A stretch of 64,000 bases of DNA from Cunninghamia lanceolata. Lineage: Eukaryota; Streptophyta; Pinopsida; Cupressales; Cupressaceae. Every line of letters starts with the position of its first letter. Position 1 is the first letter of the stretch. Where the stretch lies: the NCBI GenBank assembly GCA_027924645.1, contig BSBN01000809.1, positions 41,570,001-41,634,000 on the forward strand, given 5' to 3'. A program made the position numbers and the translations under genes. The notes under the pieces were generated by a model. It saw nothing but the letters and a program-made list of their open reading frames with translations. It had not been told where the DNA came from and did no database searches. Shown here piece after piece: positions 34,360-47,644 of the stretch.

Positions 34360-34870
34360 ATATAGTATCTATGCCCTTGGATCATCAGATTTCAGGACTG
34401 TATACTTTGCTTTAGGTTCTGGATTTAGTTTAACTTTCTTTCCATGGATTGGGATTAAGGCATGGGACCAATCTAGTTGTATTTCTCCACCTAGGTCTTT
34501 ACAAAAATTTCTGCTAAGTAGCATGCCATAGCTTGCGGGAATGTCAGAAACTAAGAAGGTGAGCTTTAGTTTCTTTTCTGGGAAAGTGGCTAAAACAACT
34601 TATGCGTCTTTAAGCTGACCTACTAATGGGACTAATTTAGACTCCATCAAGTAGACTTTGCCTGAGGGTTTATTTAATGACAAACTGAGGGCATGAGCAA
34701 CCTTAGCAGGCATGACATTGTTAGAAGAACCAAAATATATTATACAATTGCTAAGTTTACAACCAGCTATATACAAAGAAACATAGAATGGGTCAAGCTT
34801 ATCTGGGAGAATAACATTTACCAATGGGGCACCATTTTGTGGAGATTCACCGAGGAGATCATCATTTGAA
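34360..34870 (-). pseudogene. G2 aspartic protease, catalytic Asp lost
   Basis: LDPFYVSLYIAGCKLSNC matches the G1 protease start. Where G1 has VIDSGAS, G2 reads IIYFGSS, so Asp is replaced by Tyr and Ser by Phe at the active site (about 34735). The rest follows as VGQLKDA, LVSDIPASYGMLLSRNFC and a GGEIQLDWSHALIPI block, with a TAA at about 34600. Confidence 0.75.
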
Positions 34871-36885
34871 AGTTCTTCGGGTTGTGAGTCGTTTGACTAT
34901 TGATGTATTGAAGAAGAAGGATTAGGTTTTCCTTTAACAATATGCAATAATCTCTCCAACTGATGAGGATTTGACTTTAAGTAATCAAGTTAAGAAATTT
35001 GCACCTTTGTTTTCTTGCAATGCTCTATGAAATCAAATGCATCATCAGGCAAAAGAGATGAATCACTAAGAGGGGAGAGGGGAACCTTGTGTGCCTTTAT
35101 CTTTCGTGGCAGTAAGAGGCTGATTCTCCAGAGGATGTTTTCTTGTTAGAATCTTCAGAGCATTTTCTGGAATTTTATGAGCAGATTCAACTTTGGCTTT
35201 TCCTTCATTCTTCTGATATTGATTTCTTGTGAAGATATTACAAGAATGATTGTTAATGTCATGAACCTCTTTTTTTCATTATCAGACTCATGCTCAAGAA
35301 AGTTGATTGTTGGTTGGCCATAGGTCTCATTTGTCTCGTCCTCTTGAGAGACATATTCTTCTATCTTCTCACTTGATAGATTCATCTACATGAACCTTGC
35401 CATTTCAGGAAAAGTGTTGCCATCATGGTCAGTAGTCAGATGAAAATCACACGTAGCTGCAGTTTGTTTATGACTAGAAGAAGGATGTTCAATAGCTAGT
35501 CTTTGTACTAGAGGAGGAAGCCTAGGTGGCTTGTTCTGCTGATACGGTACATAATTTCTCTTGGGTATATCTTGATATAGCGGAGGTGGATTATGCAGAA
35601 GTTATTTCTTAAGCAGGAGTAAATCATTGGCTAGCTTCTGATTCATCGGGTCTGTAGTGGATGAATTAGAAGACTATGCCATTCCTTTCTGCAAGTCTTT
35701 GTTCCATTTTCTGGTAGTCAATAAATCATCTTTGATTTCAATGGCCATGGTCTGTGCCACTTCTAAATCAGCCACTCATGCTCTTCTCAAATGGAAACTT
35801 ATATCTGGAGGTTGTGCATTTAGAAAGAAACACTTTTGATTCTCCACAGTTGGTCTTTTAGTATTTTTGATTCTATTCACCAACTTGTTAAAATGTGCCA
35901 CAAACTCCCGCATTGGCTCATGAATCTCTTTCTTCATTTGAGTAAGTTGTGCTAATAATGCATGCTCATCTTCAACACTTTTGAAATGGTCTTCAAATTT
36001 TTGGCGCATAATCTCCCATGAGTTTATAGTTCTGGCAAGCAAATGTTGAAACCATTTTGCTGCTCCTTCGGTTAAAGATTCTACAAACAACTAGACAGAA
36101 ACATCTTTGTGCATAACGCTTAGAACACCGCATGCGAAAAAGAAGGCATTAATATGCTCATCTGTAGAAACTTTTCCATCTCCAGTGAATTTGGGTAAAA
36201 CTTTTCTGGATCCATGTGGTAAATCATGCAACTGATTACCTAAGGTGAGGGGGTCAATAGCTGCTCCCCAAGGCACAGGTTGAGCCATTTGCAGTGGTCG
36301 AGTTGGTTGAATATTTATGACAATAGGAACTGCAGTCCCATGCAAGGTCAATGCTTGGTAAGTGGAAGAGGAGGCAGAGGTTCTGGTAGGACTTCTTACG
36401 GATAAAGGAGGTCTACTAAAAGATTTAATATTCCTTCTTGGGGGAATAAAAGATTGAGAAAAATCAAGACTTACTAGCTTTTCAAAATTGGGATCCAGGA
36501 TGCCCTTTTCATGGTCTCCTCTGGTATATCTCTTGGTGGCCAGGTTGATTTCAAGTGGGATTCACAAGGCGATATTCTTGAACAGGTCGAATAGGTGGAC
36601 CAACTTGTCTATCCCTTCTTGGAGCTATTTGAATAGGAGCACGTCTATTAGCTATTTCCAATTCTTCTTCTGTGATGCCTTGAGCTATTAACCGAGGACG
36701 AACATGAATTTTCGTTCCTATATCTTCTTCTTCGTCAAGTATCACATCTACTTCTTGATATTGGCGATTTGACCTCCTATATCTCCAAGCCAATACTCGT
36801 AAGTTAGTAATTATATCTTCTTTCTCAAGGTCCAACCAATTAACATTAGGTTGTAAAACAGGTCCAGCTCTATGTTACAGCACCA
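34871..36885 (-). pseudogene. G2 gag
   Basis: An N-terminal Arg-rich segment (36835-36551; QVGPPIRPVQ, IHVRPRLIAQ) is followed by the Retrotrans_gag core. The core contains LHDLPHGSRKVLPKFTGDGK, HINAFFFACGVLSV, GAAKWFQHL and a HALLAQLTQMKKEIHEPMRE block (36351-35776). The C-terminal linker (35385-34871) is broken by several stops. Stops at 36090 and about 35776 and frame changes near 36550 break the core. G1 gag is a clear homologue. No zinc knuckle is seen. Confidence 0.75.
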
Positions 36886-36961
36886 TATTTATTGATCAAA
36901 AAGATTTTCTTTGAACACGTTAAGGTGACTTTTTCCAAACAAATGAGGTATGTTCAAATTC

Positions 36962-36987
36962 AGTCCCCAATAGAGTCACCAAAAATA
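36962..36987 (-). promoter_or_regulatory. primer binding site of G2
   Basis: Minus-strand TATTTTTGGTGACTCTATTG follows the LTR end. It shares TTTTTGG.(A/G)ACTCTA.TGGGGA with G1. Confidence 0.75.
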
Positions 36988-37606
36988 TGTTGGTAAATAG
37001 ATTTGCACTATAATATATGAATTATTATGTTGACTCTTTGCCCAGAAAACATATAGTGGAAATACGTACCAACAGTTGGTAAAGTTGTAGTTTTTCTATC
37101 AACCTACCTCTGTGTGTAGAGGGGTAGCTCCCACGTTTGATAAATTATGGATTTTTATGATATTTAAGAAAGAAATGAAATTAAAGAAAGGTTGGAAAGT
37201 TAAGGCAATGGGCTTACGAACATTAACTCGACCCGCATGTATAAAGTTTGACAATCCCACCAAGACAATATAAGAACACTTAAACTGTTAAAGTGAGTGT
37301 ACAAACAGGTTTCATGTAGTATTAAAAAGAAGAAATGATTCAGGAGATATCCAACATACGTTGAAATATTATCTAGTAACCAATTCCTCCAAGACTAGTT
37401 GTTATTCCACATTGCAGATGCAAGATAATGTAAAGAAAACATCATCCATTAACGTAAGAAGAATGAATAATGTTAAAAAGATATTTGAGATCACACAATC
37501 CAAAATGTCTCTTATTTCTTCACATTGAGTTGTACAACTCTATTTCACATAACACCATTTCAAATGTGAAAGCCAAAAAGTCCCCTTTTACAAACACCAA
37601 GTCTTG

Positions 37607-37614
37607 TATATATA
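37607..37614 (-). promoter_or_regulatory. TATA box of G2 5' LTR
   Basis: TATATATA in the same context as at 24302. It would start the genomic RNA that runs into gag, leaving the accessory ORF upstream in U3. Confidence 0.6.
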
Positions 37615-37869
37615 GACTTGTCTCCAGTATCCAACTTTGTAACTACCTCATAACTACTTCTCCTAACTACCCAAAAATATTTTATGAAAATAAAAGCACA
37701 CTTTAATTAATTTTTATATGGACTTTTCAAAAGTTCCCAAAATAAAGTACACTTTACAACTTAATTACAAAAGAGTGACATAAAGTCACTTTCATAGAAA
37801 GAGAACCAAAACCTATAATCTTGTAAACTTTGAAAAGTGGACCAATATGATTGATCTCACAAGAAACCA

Positions 37870-40800
37870 TCAAATTTTATCTTTGCCACCTCTGGTACCA
37901 TCTAAAGATGTTTTTATTACTACAAATTGCTGTGAAGGCAAGGATGACTTCATTTTGTATGCTCTGAACACCCTGACTGCTGAAGCTATAAGTTTATTTT
38001 TTGGAACAAACACTCCTGTCATATGAAGCCTCCATTCTGATTGATCTTTATGAACATTACTCAAATCATGACAATAATCTAATATATGATCAATGCCAGA
38101 ATTGACAACAACAAAGATGAGATTCAATTTATCCATAAGTCCTTCATTGAAAACCTGTTTATTGAACAACTCTATATTAATTATGTTTTCAAAGTTTCTT
38201 TTAATAGCTTGAGCTTCCAAAACTTGAGATTTATCTTTATCCATCACATCAAAATTGATTGCTAATAAATTAGTGTGAATCTTCATCTTCACCTATTCAC
38301 AAGTTTTCGGGAGCTTTTCTTGAGCAGCCAAAACTTGTCTTATATTTAACAATTTCCATTCAACTGAACAAAGCCAAGAGCTAGATTGATTTTCTTCAAT
38401 GTTTGAAAAGACTTTTTCATCAAATGATATCTCATTATTAATTTTGATCATCTCAATAAGGTCCTTGGATATTCTCTGCCACAATAATTCTTCCTTTCGG
38501 ATACTTCTTATTTCTTTATCAACCTCTTCCCTCTTTGTTTTAGTTTCGTCATATAGACTCTTTGCTTTCTTGATGAAACTAGATGCTTTTAATTTCATAC
38601 GTTCAACCCATTTTTAAGTCATTTTTCCATAGAACTGATATTTGCTGACACTTTCAATAATCTCTTTTTCAACATTATTTTCAAGAGAGAAATTAGTGGG
38701 GGTAGAGGAAGTATCAAGAGGCAAAGTAGATGTATCTATGATGGCTTTGAGATAGGATGTCAAAACTTATACCTGTTGCATTAGTTGATTTTTTGTGTGC
38801 CTTTCTTTCTCTATTCTTTTTATTAACTTGGCAGCTGATACTTGAAAATTTTGCATCTCACCCTCGTATGTAGATGGACCAAGATCTATCTTAGTGATGT
38901 TAAAATCACTTTCTGTAGCCTCATTCAAATTCATTTCTGAAATAGGTTGTGCAACCTCGACATAGACATTGACTGATGAAGAATCCACTGCCATCCTTGA
39001 TGTAATCTTAATCTTTTTAGATTTGGGAGACCTTTGTAGCAAATTGGAGACTGTATCAAAATCAGGCATGATTAATTGAGCATTGTTTCTTTTTCTTGAC
39101 AAACTTTGTTGCAACCAGGAAGAGGAAGGATTATGTGAGGACTCCGGTATATTTGTGGTAAGAGGTACTACATTAGAGGGAGAAACATGCTCACTGAATA
39201 TGTTCATAGGCGACAGGAGTATAGATTGTAATGCATGAGGGGAATGAGGTGTTTCATGAGAAGGAGAAACAACAAGAAGTAAACAAGAGATATTTAAATG
39301 CTCATCATTTTGATGGAGGATTTCAGGACTTGTGGACTTGTTTTTCTCAACTACTTCCTGTATGGGAGGCAATGCATTATCCTTTATTTTTGTTTTCCCC
39401 TTTTTCTATTTTTCATCATTTTCACAAATGCTCTTAAGACCCTTTCTTCTTGATGGATCTTCTCTGTCATCTCCTCCTTGAGTACTCTTATGTGAACTAA
39501 TGCTTATATATGGAGAATGAGAATGAAAAGAAGAAGAAGAAGAAGAAGAATGTTTATCTTTTCTACTTGATGATAAAGCATTATTACTTGTCGGTTTAGT
39601 AGTTGTTGCCACAATAGCCTTTTTCTTTACCCAATCTTTAGTCTTTTGAATGATATGAGCAGTTCTTATACCCAAATCTTTGATCTCCTCATTAGCCCAA
39701 TTGATGGGTGGTAAAGGTTGTGTTTCAATTTTATCAAAATACACAGTGTCAGTTAATTTTGAACCATCTTCCTCAATTCCATCTGTATTGCAATCTAGCT
39801 TGAATTCTTTGATCTATTCAATGGTCATCCTCATCCAGTCTCGTTTATGTACCTCATAATCATTTTCACAATCTTCCCAAAAGTCTTCAAGTTCTAGAAA
39901 ATGACAGTAACCTGCACCAAGTCGTAGATTGTCCCTGACATATCCTTTGCTGTCAAAAGGGAATCTCATAGTATAGGCATACAAACTGATTTTTATCAGA
40001 GATCTCTCTATGTTTTGAGCATCTGCAGAAGATTTGCAGTTGTAATGACTAAGGCCAATGGGAAATGGAACTCTAGGTTTTCTCTTATCTTCGCATTTCT
40101 TATTAAGTGAACCAATTTTCCTGCATAGTTCTATCAATACCATTTTGTCATCTCAATAGGCAACTTATATGGGTATCCATCAAACCCGTGAACTTGTAGA
40201 TAGGTAAATCTAGGATATTAGATGAAGTAGCTCCCATATATTTTGATCAGATTGGCCGCTTCTGGCGATATCCAGAGTGCAGTATTACCTTGAAGTTCTC
40301 TTATTGTCAACATTGTGAAAGCATCATTTACCCTACGGTAGTGCTTGTAACTTTGTTCCAGCTGTAACTGAGGGTAATAATCATAGATCTATGTCATGTT
40401 ATCATAAGTTCCTTTGGTATCAAGACCTGGCCACAATTTCATGCATGCTATTGCATAAAATAAGTAAGAAGACATGTAGAAATGTTCATTCAATTCAAAA
40501 TTGGTCAACAGATAATGCAAATTGTCACTAATAATGTTGCCCCAGTCAATAAACTGATTTCCTGCACATATAACATTTATAAAAAAGAACATCCAAATTT
40601 CAAAATCAGCTATTTTTTAATCTCCCATCACTCTATGAAGAAGAACAATCATATTGGAAATATCCTCTATGAAACATGATCCGTGAAGGACTTTAGGTAA
40701 CTGGGATTTCCCTCCTTTCGGTGTATGTAGCCAGTGTTTTTATATAGTGTTGAGACATTGATGTTTCCTTTCATTGAAATATTAATGAGCAAGCTTTTTG

Positions 40801-41150
40801 TCTATGTTCACAAACTGATCTCTAACAGGTAGGTTGAAAGTAATCCCAATTGAAACACTGTCTAACCTGACAATTAGCTTGTCATCAATGGTTCTGGCCT
40901 CTCTGGTTTCTGGATTGTAGCGCTTCATACATTCTAAAACTAGATCTGTGCATTAGACTGCTACTGGGAAATCAGCTGCATTAGATAATCCACTATTAAA
41001 CAACTTCTGAGCCATTGGTGATCTTTTCCATTGTTCCATGGTTCTCCAGAAATCTACCAAACTGATATGTCCCAAAGAAGTATCTGATATTTCTGGAAGT
41101 GTAGATTCAAGAACTGAGAGGAACTCAAACCCCTAATATTTATATTTCAT
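37870..41150 (-). pseudogene. U3-encoded accessory ORF of G2, 5' LTR copy (about 1,093 codons)
   Basis: ATG at 41150 begins MKYKY, then TAG at the codon that is CAG (Gln) in the other LTR. The frame then continues with the blocks listed for 24564-27858. The C-terminal third is better preserved here: 38598-38293 and 38292-37870 are open apart from one stop, ending in TGA at 37870. The C-terminal region is helical and charged (KREEVDKEIRSIRKEELLW). A Ser-run linker lies near 39530. Homology to the G1 protein is clear by eye in the N-terminal and central blocks and weaker at the C-terminus. Confidence 0.75.
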
Positions 41151-43517
41151 GATTAAATATCTTCAACAAGTCATGAAATTTGCCTGTATTTATTCTATTT
41201 CAAAGTTTGCTGCAGTGTTTCATGAGGTTTGTTTGACAATTTCCAATTTGTTGTTTATATGCATGCAATGGATTTCAAGAGGAGATTTGAAAAACACTTT
41301 ATTCAAAGAAAAAGGCAACAGGTATTCATACCTGGGCATCTACATGTGATAAGTGTCCTTGAAGCATGAAATTTCTTTGAGGTTGTTTATAAATAGTTTG
41401 TGTGTCTGGTCTCTGCCTTCCACAATTGGCATACATGCTATATCAAAATAGCCATCACTGCTTTTCATGAAACTGTATTTGTCTGCAACATTTTGTCAAA
41501 TAGTTCATAGGCCTTTTGTATGCTTCCATAACAAATCTATCTGATAATACTTTGATTCCATAGTTGACTATGTGTTCTGGAAATTAACTTTGCACCTGCA
41601 GATTCAATATACTTGAAGTCTTTGAGAATTATTTTCAACAAATCCAATTTAGCATAATACTGTGACCATGGCAAGTTCATAAGATGATATTTCTACCGTG
41701 GGTACAATGTCTACACTTCTGTATTTTTGCATTCATACCACCGGGTTACTTGCAACTACATTGTCTGACAAGAATTTCCATTCATTACTCTGAGAGGATG
41801 TTGGCAAACATTGTGGAGTTTAGCTTTACATCTACAGAAAAATGAATCAAAAATATGCATCTATTACAATCTTTCCATGCTTGAAAGGTTTTTTATCTTG
41901 TGTGTAGCTTTTGGTGCAAGTTAACAGCCAACTTGCATTCTTTTTAAAGTTATCTCAGTAAACCATTTGCGTGCACCATATCCCAATTCCAGAGTTTGTG
42001 AGAAGGCTGCTACTACCAGATGACATCGACGGCTATCAAACAACTTCTGTCCATTGTCTATGCTTCGAAAGATGCTGGTAAAGGTTGAGCATTTTAGTTT
42101 TATTCCTGTCAGTTGCATCAAAAGTTTCTAAAGCTTTATCTTTTTTTTTTAAACAAACCTATTTTGTGAAAGTCGCAGTCGTCATTGTAGTGCATGAAAT
42201 CATATTAGTTTGAGGCAATGTCATACCAAATGGTTCTAGTGCCCTTTTCTAAACTTCAATGTTCTATTTACATGTCGACCAAGCCACTTTTCCATCTATG
42301 ATATCTGACAAGAATCCTCATTCCATGATATAACATTTTGATGGAAAGAGATGAGGACAGTAGCAAATATTGTGGGATAAATCTTTTAGACTGCCGATAA
42401 TTGTATTTGTTTGAAACTTTCTAAAGTCTTTTCAACACGTCCACCTTGTGGATATCCTATGCTTGCTCCACTCCATGAGATAATGTTTGTTTGAGGTAGT
42501 TATTCAAACGATACAAGTTGTGAGCACACTTGTAAGGATTTTACATTGCACCAATATCTGCTGAGGCAGAAAAAACTTTTAAACCTTGCAGAGTTCATCC
42601 TTGCATTTGCCAATCATTTTCATTTGAAGTCTTCATCATCCTGTGCAAAGCCCACAACTACCTTGTTCTATAGATTTAGCATTTTGCTTTGAAGTTTTTT
42701 TATTCTTTACATAGATGGCTTTGCGTCATTCTAGCGGATAGTTATTATGCACTTTTTATGCCTTCATATTGGGGCGTGAAGTATCGCGACTGTCAATTGA
42801 AATCTTTTCTTGATAACTAAATTCTATCCACATTCCATGTGCTTCAATATTGCACCAGTGTAACCATTACATGTTATCCACATGTCAACTTCTTAAAGAT
42901 TGACGTTGGAGTTATAGTTTCTACAAGGCCACCTTCTTCGGCATGCAACTCCTTATACGTTTAGCATATGATTTGTTTATCAGAAACAAGACTCAATACC
43001 CGCTGCATACATCCATAATTACTTTTTATTGTTTTATAATCCACGTCTATTCTTTGCATGTAACGACTATAACTTCATAGATAAAGGATGTTTTCCCATG
43101 TGTGTGACATGTTGTATTCAACCTCGCAGTTTTCTATCTTTTTGATGATATTCATCCTTTTCCCATATGAAAGTCGGCAGATTATATGGAGAGTAGAAGA
43201 GTGGGCTTCAATTAACCATCTTTATGCACAATTTTAAAAATATTACATGCATCAACGTATGAAATACATGTTGAAATAACCATGTAGTTCGATGGCGTGA
43301 AGGGTATGAATGTCGATGTGTGCCTTTTCTTTGAAGTATAATAACCTGTCACCCATGAGATGCCAGATCACATGCAGAGTAAAGAGAAATTGGAAACCTT
43401 TCCTTGATTATAGGAGACACTATTGGATGTGGAGGAGTGGGATTATTTATATTCGTAAAAGTGAATCCTCAACTTGAAAAATTACACTTTGGTTTTAGTT
43501 AGCAAAAAGCCAAAATG

Positions 43518-43686
43518 CGTGAACTTAGCCAAACTCAAAAGTTAACACAAACTTAGCAAAAAACAAAAATTGAAGGAAGGTTTGCGGGAAATGAAAGCCG
43601 ACACATAGTTTGCGGAAAAACCGATGTAAACTTTGCCGAAAAATAAAAGTTGACACGAGCTTAGTGTGAAATGAAAGTGGACGTAA
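43518..43686 (-). repeat. degenerate about 28-30-bp tandem array, G2 5' LTR copy
   Basis: This is the same six-unit array as at 30229-30397, with a few base changes (for example TTTGCGGGAAATG for TTTGCGAGAAATG). Confidence 0.7.
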
Positions 43687-43888
43687 AGAATAATATTACT
43701 AAGCCGATGTAACATAAATTTTGACTTGGGATAATATTGAATGAACAAGACAAAGTATGATGTCCTGATAACAAGTTGCCAACATGATTGACACGCATGA
43801 CATCAGCAAATTGTAACTGAAAAGATGACTTGGCACAGGGATTTGATATGCAAAAAGTTTAAAATTAGGTAGAAGGATGGGGTAAACA

Positions 43889-45263
43889 AAACCCAAGAAG
43901 GGAAAAACCACGGTGAGGATTAGTTCACAGTATAAAGTAGTATCAACACTGAAAAATAATAGGCTCACTGCCTAAAAGAAGGGCTTACTGCCAAAGGCTC
44001 ACTACCAGAATAGAGAAGAAGATAGAGAAGATTGTTACAAGGAGAAGACTATATCAATGCAATAGAGAAGTCCACCACAATGTTGTCATCACCTCTGCAA
44101 TCTCACAAAGGAATTGTAGGCACCTTCTACTCACTGCATCTAGTGATCTAACACTTGAAAGTTCGCACTGCACTCACACAAATTCACACTCTATGATTCA
44201 AAAATTTACACCACACACATGATTCTCTTCTATATTATCATCCTTCAACAACTTAACACTTATTTATATCATCTTCAATCTTAAGAACATTCTCCAATGT
44301 CAACAAGGCTTCCTTAATTTCACAAATTCAAATTAGGTCAGACCTAAAACATTCCCACGATGGAAAGGAATGAAGGAAGACCACAACACACCTTAGCTCA
44401 AACCTAAATTCATCCAAGCATGCCACTCCACGCTTCCACAATCACCGAAGCAACTCCACAATTAGTGTAAACACCCAAGGTTGGCTAAACCTGTTTTAAC
44501 ACCATGAACTTTTAAGTACATGCCTTTTCAAGGATAAATACAACTTTACGAACCGTATACCAAGTTTTAACACAATCTAGAGTATTCCACAAACATCCTG
44601 AAACATCCTAAAATCCAACAAATTCCTCAACAACAATATTCACATGCCGCACAACCTTATCCTGTTTATTATTATACTTAACTATCTCTGTCATGCATTG
44701 TATCTCTAGAAATCAACTTTTGGAGCACCAAACCACGAACAACTTCAAAAGAAGAAAGATATGAACCTTATAAGCACACGTCTAGAACTATAAGTCCTAA
44801 AATGACTTTGCAGAGAAATGCGGAGCAAAGACATTTCTCCCAGACACCTCTGCAAACCTCTAAAAATCATAATCTTCATACTGGTGAACACACCTCACTC
44901 TACACAACAATCTAGCATGCCAAATCCTAAATTTAGCATCTATAAACACCACTAAACAACATATTCAAACCGCATGAATAGATCTTCAATATATAAGAAA
45001 TGCGGAGCAAAACTACTCTACAACACAAAACATCTTTACAACACACTTTTCCTTTATTATTCAAATTTTCTCAAAAGCACTTGGAAGCCAAGCACCAGAA
45101 GCATATTATCACCAACTTTAGCACTTCCTCATCATTAGAGACCGCATCCACTCAACACCAACTACTCATACTCTTGCACCATTTCTTACTCATATAGTTG
45201 ACACCAATGACAACACAAGCTTGTTAACATCAATGACAACACCAACTATACATACTTGCAACA
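43889..45263 (-). repeat. C1 Copia LTR, main part
   Basis: It continues 23531-23679 after removal of G2. GGGAAAAACCACGG is shared with the C0 and C2 LTRs, and from about 44550 it aligns with the C0 LTR to the terminal CTTGCAACA at 45263. A minus-strand TATAAATA lies at 44261-44268. No ORF. Confidence 0.8.
44261..44268 (-). promoter_or_regulatory. TATA box in C1 LTR
   Basis: TATAAATA on the minus strand, like that of the C2 LTR at 58140. Confidence 0.5.
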
Positions 45264-45544
45264 ATCTCCCCCTTTGTCATTTATGGCAACACATAATGTG
45301 AAAAACCATCAATATAACAACATCCTCAATACTATGCTTCATACCAACTCTTTTCCTTTTTCTTTCTCTCCCCCTCAACTTGCTACTCTCTTCTTAACAA
45401 TAGACTCTTTCCTTTTTCACATTGCTCTCTCTCCCCTTTGACATCAATGGCAAAGGGCTTCACATCTCTTTTTCATTCTCACATTTAGACAACTGCTCAA
45501 AATTGTACCTGCTCACAACTGTTATGCAACATCTTTTCTTTTAC
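45264..45544 (-). promoter_or_regulatory. C1 polypurine tract zone, left of CACTA insertion
   Basis: Minus-strand AAAGGGGGAG at about 45266 abuts the LTR, with further tracts at about 45368 and 45432. It aligns with 2891-3175 of C0. The zone resumes at 54875 after the CACTA element. Confidence 0.7.
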
Positions 45545-45559
45545 AGCCACTAGTAGAAA

Positions 45560-46080
45560 AATAGAAATAAATGACTAAAAAAACTACCAAAAATTGGTCA
45601 TGTGATCAGTAGTTTGGTCACGTGACCATTGGTAGTTTATTGCCGGTCATTTATCTCACGACCAAATTTGTGACCAAACAAATTTTAGTCATTAATTTGG
45701 TAGTAAAATTTGGTAGTATATTTAGTCATTAATTTGGTAGTATATTTAGTCATCAATTTGCTAGCATATTTAGTCATCAATTTGGTAGTATATTTGGTAA
45801 TTTGGTAGTATATTTAGTCATCAATTTGGTAGTATATTTAATCACGTGACCATTGGTAGTTTATTGCTGGTCATTTATCTCGCGACCAAATTTATTCAAT
45901 CATTGTAATCATTAATTGTCGTCAATTGGTATTATATTTAGTAATTTATTTAGTCACTAATTTTCATCCATTGGTAGTATATTTAGTCATTTGTATTAAC
46001 CAATTTATGTCCATTGGTAGTATATTTGGTCATTTTAGGTCATTTTAATCATTATTTTTTCATCAACTGGTCTTATATAA
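45560..46080. repeat. left subterminal repeats of the CACTA element
   Basis: At least seven copies of a roughly 24-bp unit such as TTTAGTCATCAATTTGGTAG followed by TATA occur here. There are also two GGTCACGTGACC-type sites, the first a perfect 12-bp palindrome. TAGTCA/GGTCA motifs in both orientations recur at the right end. Such subterminal arrays bind the element's own protein in En/Spm-type transposons. Confidence 0.8.
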
Positions 46081-47375
46081 ACAACTAGTACATGATAAAC
46101 ATCAACTATGCCATTTTTTGTTGATAAACTTCAACAAATCTACTCAAAGGATTGAAACAACAATGCTGGAAAATAATTCGTTGTATATTCAAACTATATA
46201 TAAAATATTTTAGAAAGAACTCATTTATCAACAAATCTACTCAAAGGATTGAAACGATAATGCTGGAAAATAATTCACTGTATATTCGAACTATATATAA
46301 AATGTTACAAGGAACTCTATATATATAGTTTTCAAGACAGAATCTTTCTACAGTATGCAAACTACTATTTATTATGCTTTTAAAACTGAAAAAAAACTAA
46401 AACTAAAGCTAAAAAGCCATTGGTGTGAATGCATGTCTTCAGTGATGCCATTTTTGCACATGGGGTGGGCTATAAATGCACCTAGAAGGCATTGGTTTTG
46501 CATTTTCTCCTTTCTCTGTACCTATCCACAATAAAAAAAACTCAAAATTTGTTAATATTTTTAAAAGATTTATGAAACTTTGTAATATGAAAAATAAAGT
46601 GGGATGATAAGGAATTTTACAGTAATATAGGCATATATTATGAAAGTATTCAAGAAGAAATGCATATACAGGTCTGATAGTCAAACTCCATAGTTCATTT
46701 ATTCATATTTGATTGAAACACAGTATGATCTATGCAAAGGTAACCCCTAGTCATATACAATTTCAACTGAACAACATTGAGGACTGATGTTCAAGTTTGA
46801 CTCACACAAATAATGCTACAGCAATATGAAATTTACCAATAATTACTAATCTATCTATAGTAGCAAATGACTTTAAATGCATTGACTGTGAGTAAATGCA
46901 TATTGAATGTCTTTAAATACAAGTACATGGCAATATTCACATGAAACTTGTACCAAGTCATCTCATGGCAAGAAAGGAATGGGTGTGAGTTGACCAAATT
47001 TTGAATTTCAACTTTCGAATTGAAGGGCTTAGATCTATAGGTGTAGGATTGATCTTGTACCCATTTTTGTATTGCTGACATGACTTACTCCATCACTCTA
47101 AAATACAATAAACCATAATTTACCCAAAGAAAGCACTAGCATATTAATAGTCTTCCAATATTAAAGAATTTTACAAACTGAATGCACTAATACTGAATGG
47201 AACTCAATAACATTAATGCAATAAGATGCACCTTACACTATATGTATCTTACACACATATACGACAATAAAGACTAAAGCAGATTGAAAGACAAGGTGAA
47301 AACCAACAAATGGTACCAAAGAAGCAGTCAGTCATGACAAGAAAGAAATATGCATATTCAAAAAAACTCACTTAC
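46081..47375. other. CACTA interior without a recognised gene
   Basis: AT-rich sequence. A short imperfect direct repeat (AATGCTGGAAAATAATTC at about 46160 and 46260) is visible. A minus-strand open stretch at 47081-46851 (MSAIQKWVQDQSYTYRS) could be an exon but I cannot identify it. Confidence 0.4.
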
Positions 47376-47452
47376 ACACCCTCCTTGGTCTTGTGCTCCA
47401 TATACTTTCTAAAAATATCATTCACTTTTGGGTTACATGGAAGCTTAACCAA
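47376..47452 (-). pseudogene. exon-like fragment resembling an MRG-domain (MRG15/MORF4-like) gene
   Basis: On the minus strand a 77-bp segment lies between an acceptor-like TGATTGCAG and a donor-like GTAAGTGAG. It encodes LVKLPCNPKVNDIFRKYMEH. This resembles the LVKLPR(S/T)PNVDDIxxKYLxY segment of plant MRG-domain chromatin proteins. Only this one exon is recognisable, so it is read as a captured gene piece inside the CACTA element. Confidence 0.55.
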
Positions 47453-47644
47453 CTGCAATCAAAACAGTATGAACTATATATAACTTTGATGCTAAACAAA
47501 CAAAACACCTAGACCATCACATACTAATCAAAACATAAGCATGTCAATTCTGGTAAAAATATTCTAGTAAATGGCTATAAGAGTCTAAATGACACATACT
47601 ACTCAAAATATAAATTGAATATACATACTAGACTCAAGTTATAA

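Larger units (their letters stand above)
23680..43888 (-). mobile_element. Ty3/Gypsy element G2 (Tat-like), inserted in the C1 LTR
   Basis: Two LTRs of about 6.9 kb (23680-30599 and 36988-43888) flank a 6.4-kb body read on the minus strand: PBS, gag, protease, RNase H (RVT_3), RT, RNase H, integrase. Flanks AAACA (left) and AAACC (right) are a near-perfect 5-bp target duplication, and the C1 LTR sequence is continuous across the element. It has the same architecture as G1 but different LTR sequence. Protease and several frames are broken, so it is inactive. Confidence 0.9.
36988..43888 (-). repeat. 5' LTR of G2 (6,901 bp)
   Basis: The plus strand begins TGTTGGTAAATAG and ends GGTAAACA. It is adjacent to the PBS on its low-coordinate side and to C1 LTR sequence on the other. 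Contents mirror the 3' LTR: TATA at 37607-37614 (about 620 bp from the PBS), accessory ORF 41150-37870, an ORF-free segment, and the tandem array at 43518-43686. Confidence 0.85.

Noticed and set aside
3742..43888. Chromovirus assignment for G1 and G2
   Set aside because: Neither integrase is followed by a chromodomain, and the extra RNase H and long LTRs point to the Tat group.
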